Of a stretch of DNA of 64,000 bases, positions 63,403-64,000 are shown in pieces. The position numbers and the translations under genes are program-made. The notes beneath the pieces were generated by a model. That model had not been told where the DNA came from and did not search any database. It was given only the letters and a program-made list of their open reading frames with translations. This DNA comes from Chryseobacterium binzhouense (GTDB lineage: Bacteria > Bacteroidota > Bacteroidia > Flavobacteriales > Weeksellaceae): assembly GCF_007474545.1 (NCBI RefSeq), contig NZ_VKOG01000001.1:186001-250000 (forward strand). The letters run 5' to 3'. Every line of letters begins with the position of its first letter. Within the stretch, counting starts at the first letter, position 1.

Positions 63403-64000
63403 TGAGAATGGAATTAGATTTAGTAGAAAAGATATCATTAGAGGAAATTAATGGCAAAACCTATAAAATAAGGTTAATTGAAAGCCTTGATTATGGGAAA
63501 GCATCATTAACGCATTATTTACATAATAGCACTAATGGAGTCTCAAAATACTACAAAAAAAGTGCACATTTGTACTTAAAACATTTATTAGAGTTAAAAT
63601 ATCCTGAGGTTGAAATCACTAATACTGTTGCGGAAAACGCTATGCAGTATTTGCTATTTAATTATAGGATTGAAGATATACCTTTTCCTTCTCCTAAAGA
63701 ACCCAAATTTAGATTTATTGATTTGTTTGCAGGAATTGGTGGATTCAGATTAGCCAGTCAAAATCTTGGTGGAAATTGTGTTTTTTCGAGTGAATGGGAT
63801 GAATTTGCTCAAAAAACTTATGAATCCAATTTTGGAGAATCGCCATTCGGAGATATAACAAAAAGTGAAACTAAAAAGTTTATTCCGAAAAATTATGAAC
63901 TTTTATGTGCTGGATTTCCCTGTCAGCCTTTTAGTTACGCAGGTCTAAAGCAAGGGTTCGACGAAACAAGAGGAACACTATTTTTTGATATTTTAGAAAT
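63403..64000 (+). CDS. C5-cytosine DNA methyltransferase, N-terminal part (runs off right edge)
   Basis: 199 codons are visible. An N-terminal extension (about 1-100) of unknown fold with KASLTHYLHNSTNGVSKYYKK precedes the catalytic domain, in which RFIDLFAGIGGFRLA (motif I, SAM binding) and CAGFPCQPFSYAG (motif IV, catalytic Cys) are intact. It would methylate cytosine in a short site, probably protecting DNA from an adjacent restriction enzyme. ATG 63403 or 63409 both work. The gene for an endonuclease is expected just beyond the window. Confidence 0.9.

Larger units (their letters stand above)
56500..64000. mobile_element. Left part of an integrative mobilizable/conjugative element
   Basis: From the truncated regulator to the right edge the genes are those of a Bacteroidetes integrative element: IntDOT-like integrase, two excisionase-type HTH genes, DUF3408 protein, MobA-like protein, relaxase, XRE regulator and a DNA methyltransferase. 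No conjugation machinery (tra) is in view, so mobilizable versus self-transmissible cannot be decided. The right end lies outside the window. Confidence 0.82.

Noticed and set aside
1-64000. CRISPR arrays, rRNA operons, insertion-sequence transposases and classical T9SS sorting domains
   Set aside because: Searched by eye for direct repeats with spacers, rRNA-like stretches, intact transposase cores and the usual T9SS C-terminal signature; none found.

Overview
The window looks like chromosomal DNA of a Flavobacteriales bacterium close to Chryseobacterium (Weeksellaceae). The evidence is AT-rich sequence, short AT-rich spacers with few Shine-Dalgarno sites, promoters of the Bacteroidetes type (TTTG/TTG, about 19 bases, TAnnTTTG), an S46 dipeptidyl-peptidase, several TonB C-terminal-domain proteins and YARHG and GEVED domains. 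These are inferences from sequence; no search was run.

Region 1 (1-37.3 kb) is ordinary core genome. In order it holds hflX (cut by the edge), a META-domain lipoprotein, an S46 peptidase, a response regulator with two paralogous membrane histidine kinases, comM/yifB, a frameshifted csaA, an exonuclease, a SufT-like protein, a sulfurtransferase, OsmC, HMG-CoA lyase, pepT, thiL, a thioesterase, a HI0933-type flavoprotein, three secreted TonB-domain proteins, a YARHG lipoprotein, thioredoxin-fold proteins, mutS, a sufE-GT9-GT2 operon, two tandem tRNA-Val genes, folC, a tolC-sprT-manC-GNAT run, an FKBP isomerase, a small redox/secreted operon, bcp and nth. Two genes (csaA near 8875 and a DUF2306 protein near 17860) are broken at homopolymer runs, so either young pseudogenes or sequencing errors.

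Region 2 (37.3-56.5 kb) is a surface-protein island, almost all on the minus strand. It has two very large secreted proteins (1299 and 1573 residues) sharing a nearly identical 104-residue C-terminus, a pair of paralogous 290-residue secreted proteins, a 194-residue secreted protein, and two small secreted proteins that both end in or near VRPPPF and each sit about 60 bases upstream of a large or paired surface gene. Regulators are interleaved: two complete and one truncated membrane TPR-LuxR-type regulator, a Crp/Fnr protein with a perfect TGTGA-N6-TCACA palindrome just beyond its stop codon, and an overlapping three-gene cluster of HTH proteins. This regulated surface system is the best candidate for something not fully described.

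Region 3 (56.5-64 kb) is the left end of an integrative mobilizable or conjugative element that probably disrupted a TPR-LuxR regulator gene. It carries an IntDOT-like tyrosine recombinase, an unknown protein, two overlapping excisionase-type HTH genes, a disordered accessory protein, a DUF3408 protein, a candidate oriT hairpin, a MobA-like accessory protein, a MOB relaxase, an XRE repressor and the start of a C5-cytosine methyltransferase. A repeated GGCnnnATTTGGC motif occurs in three of its spacers and may be a shared operator. The element continues beyond the right edge.
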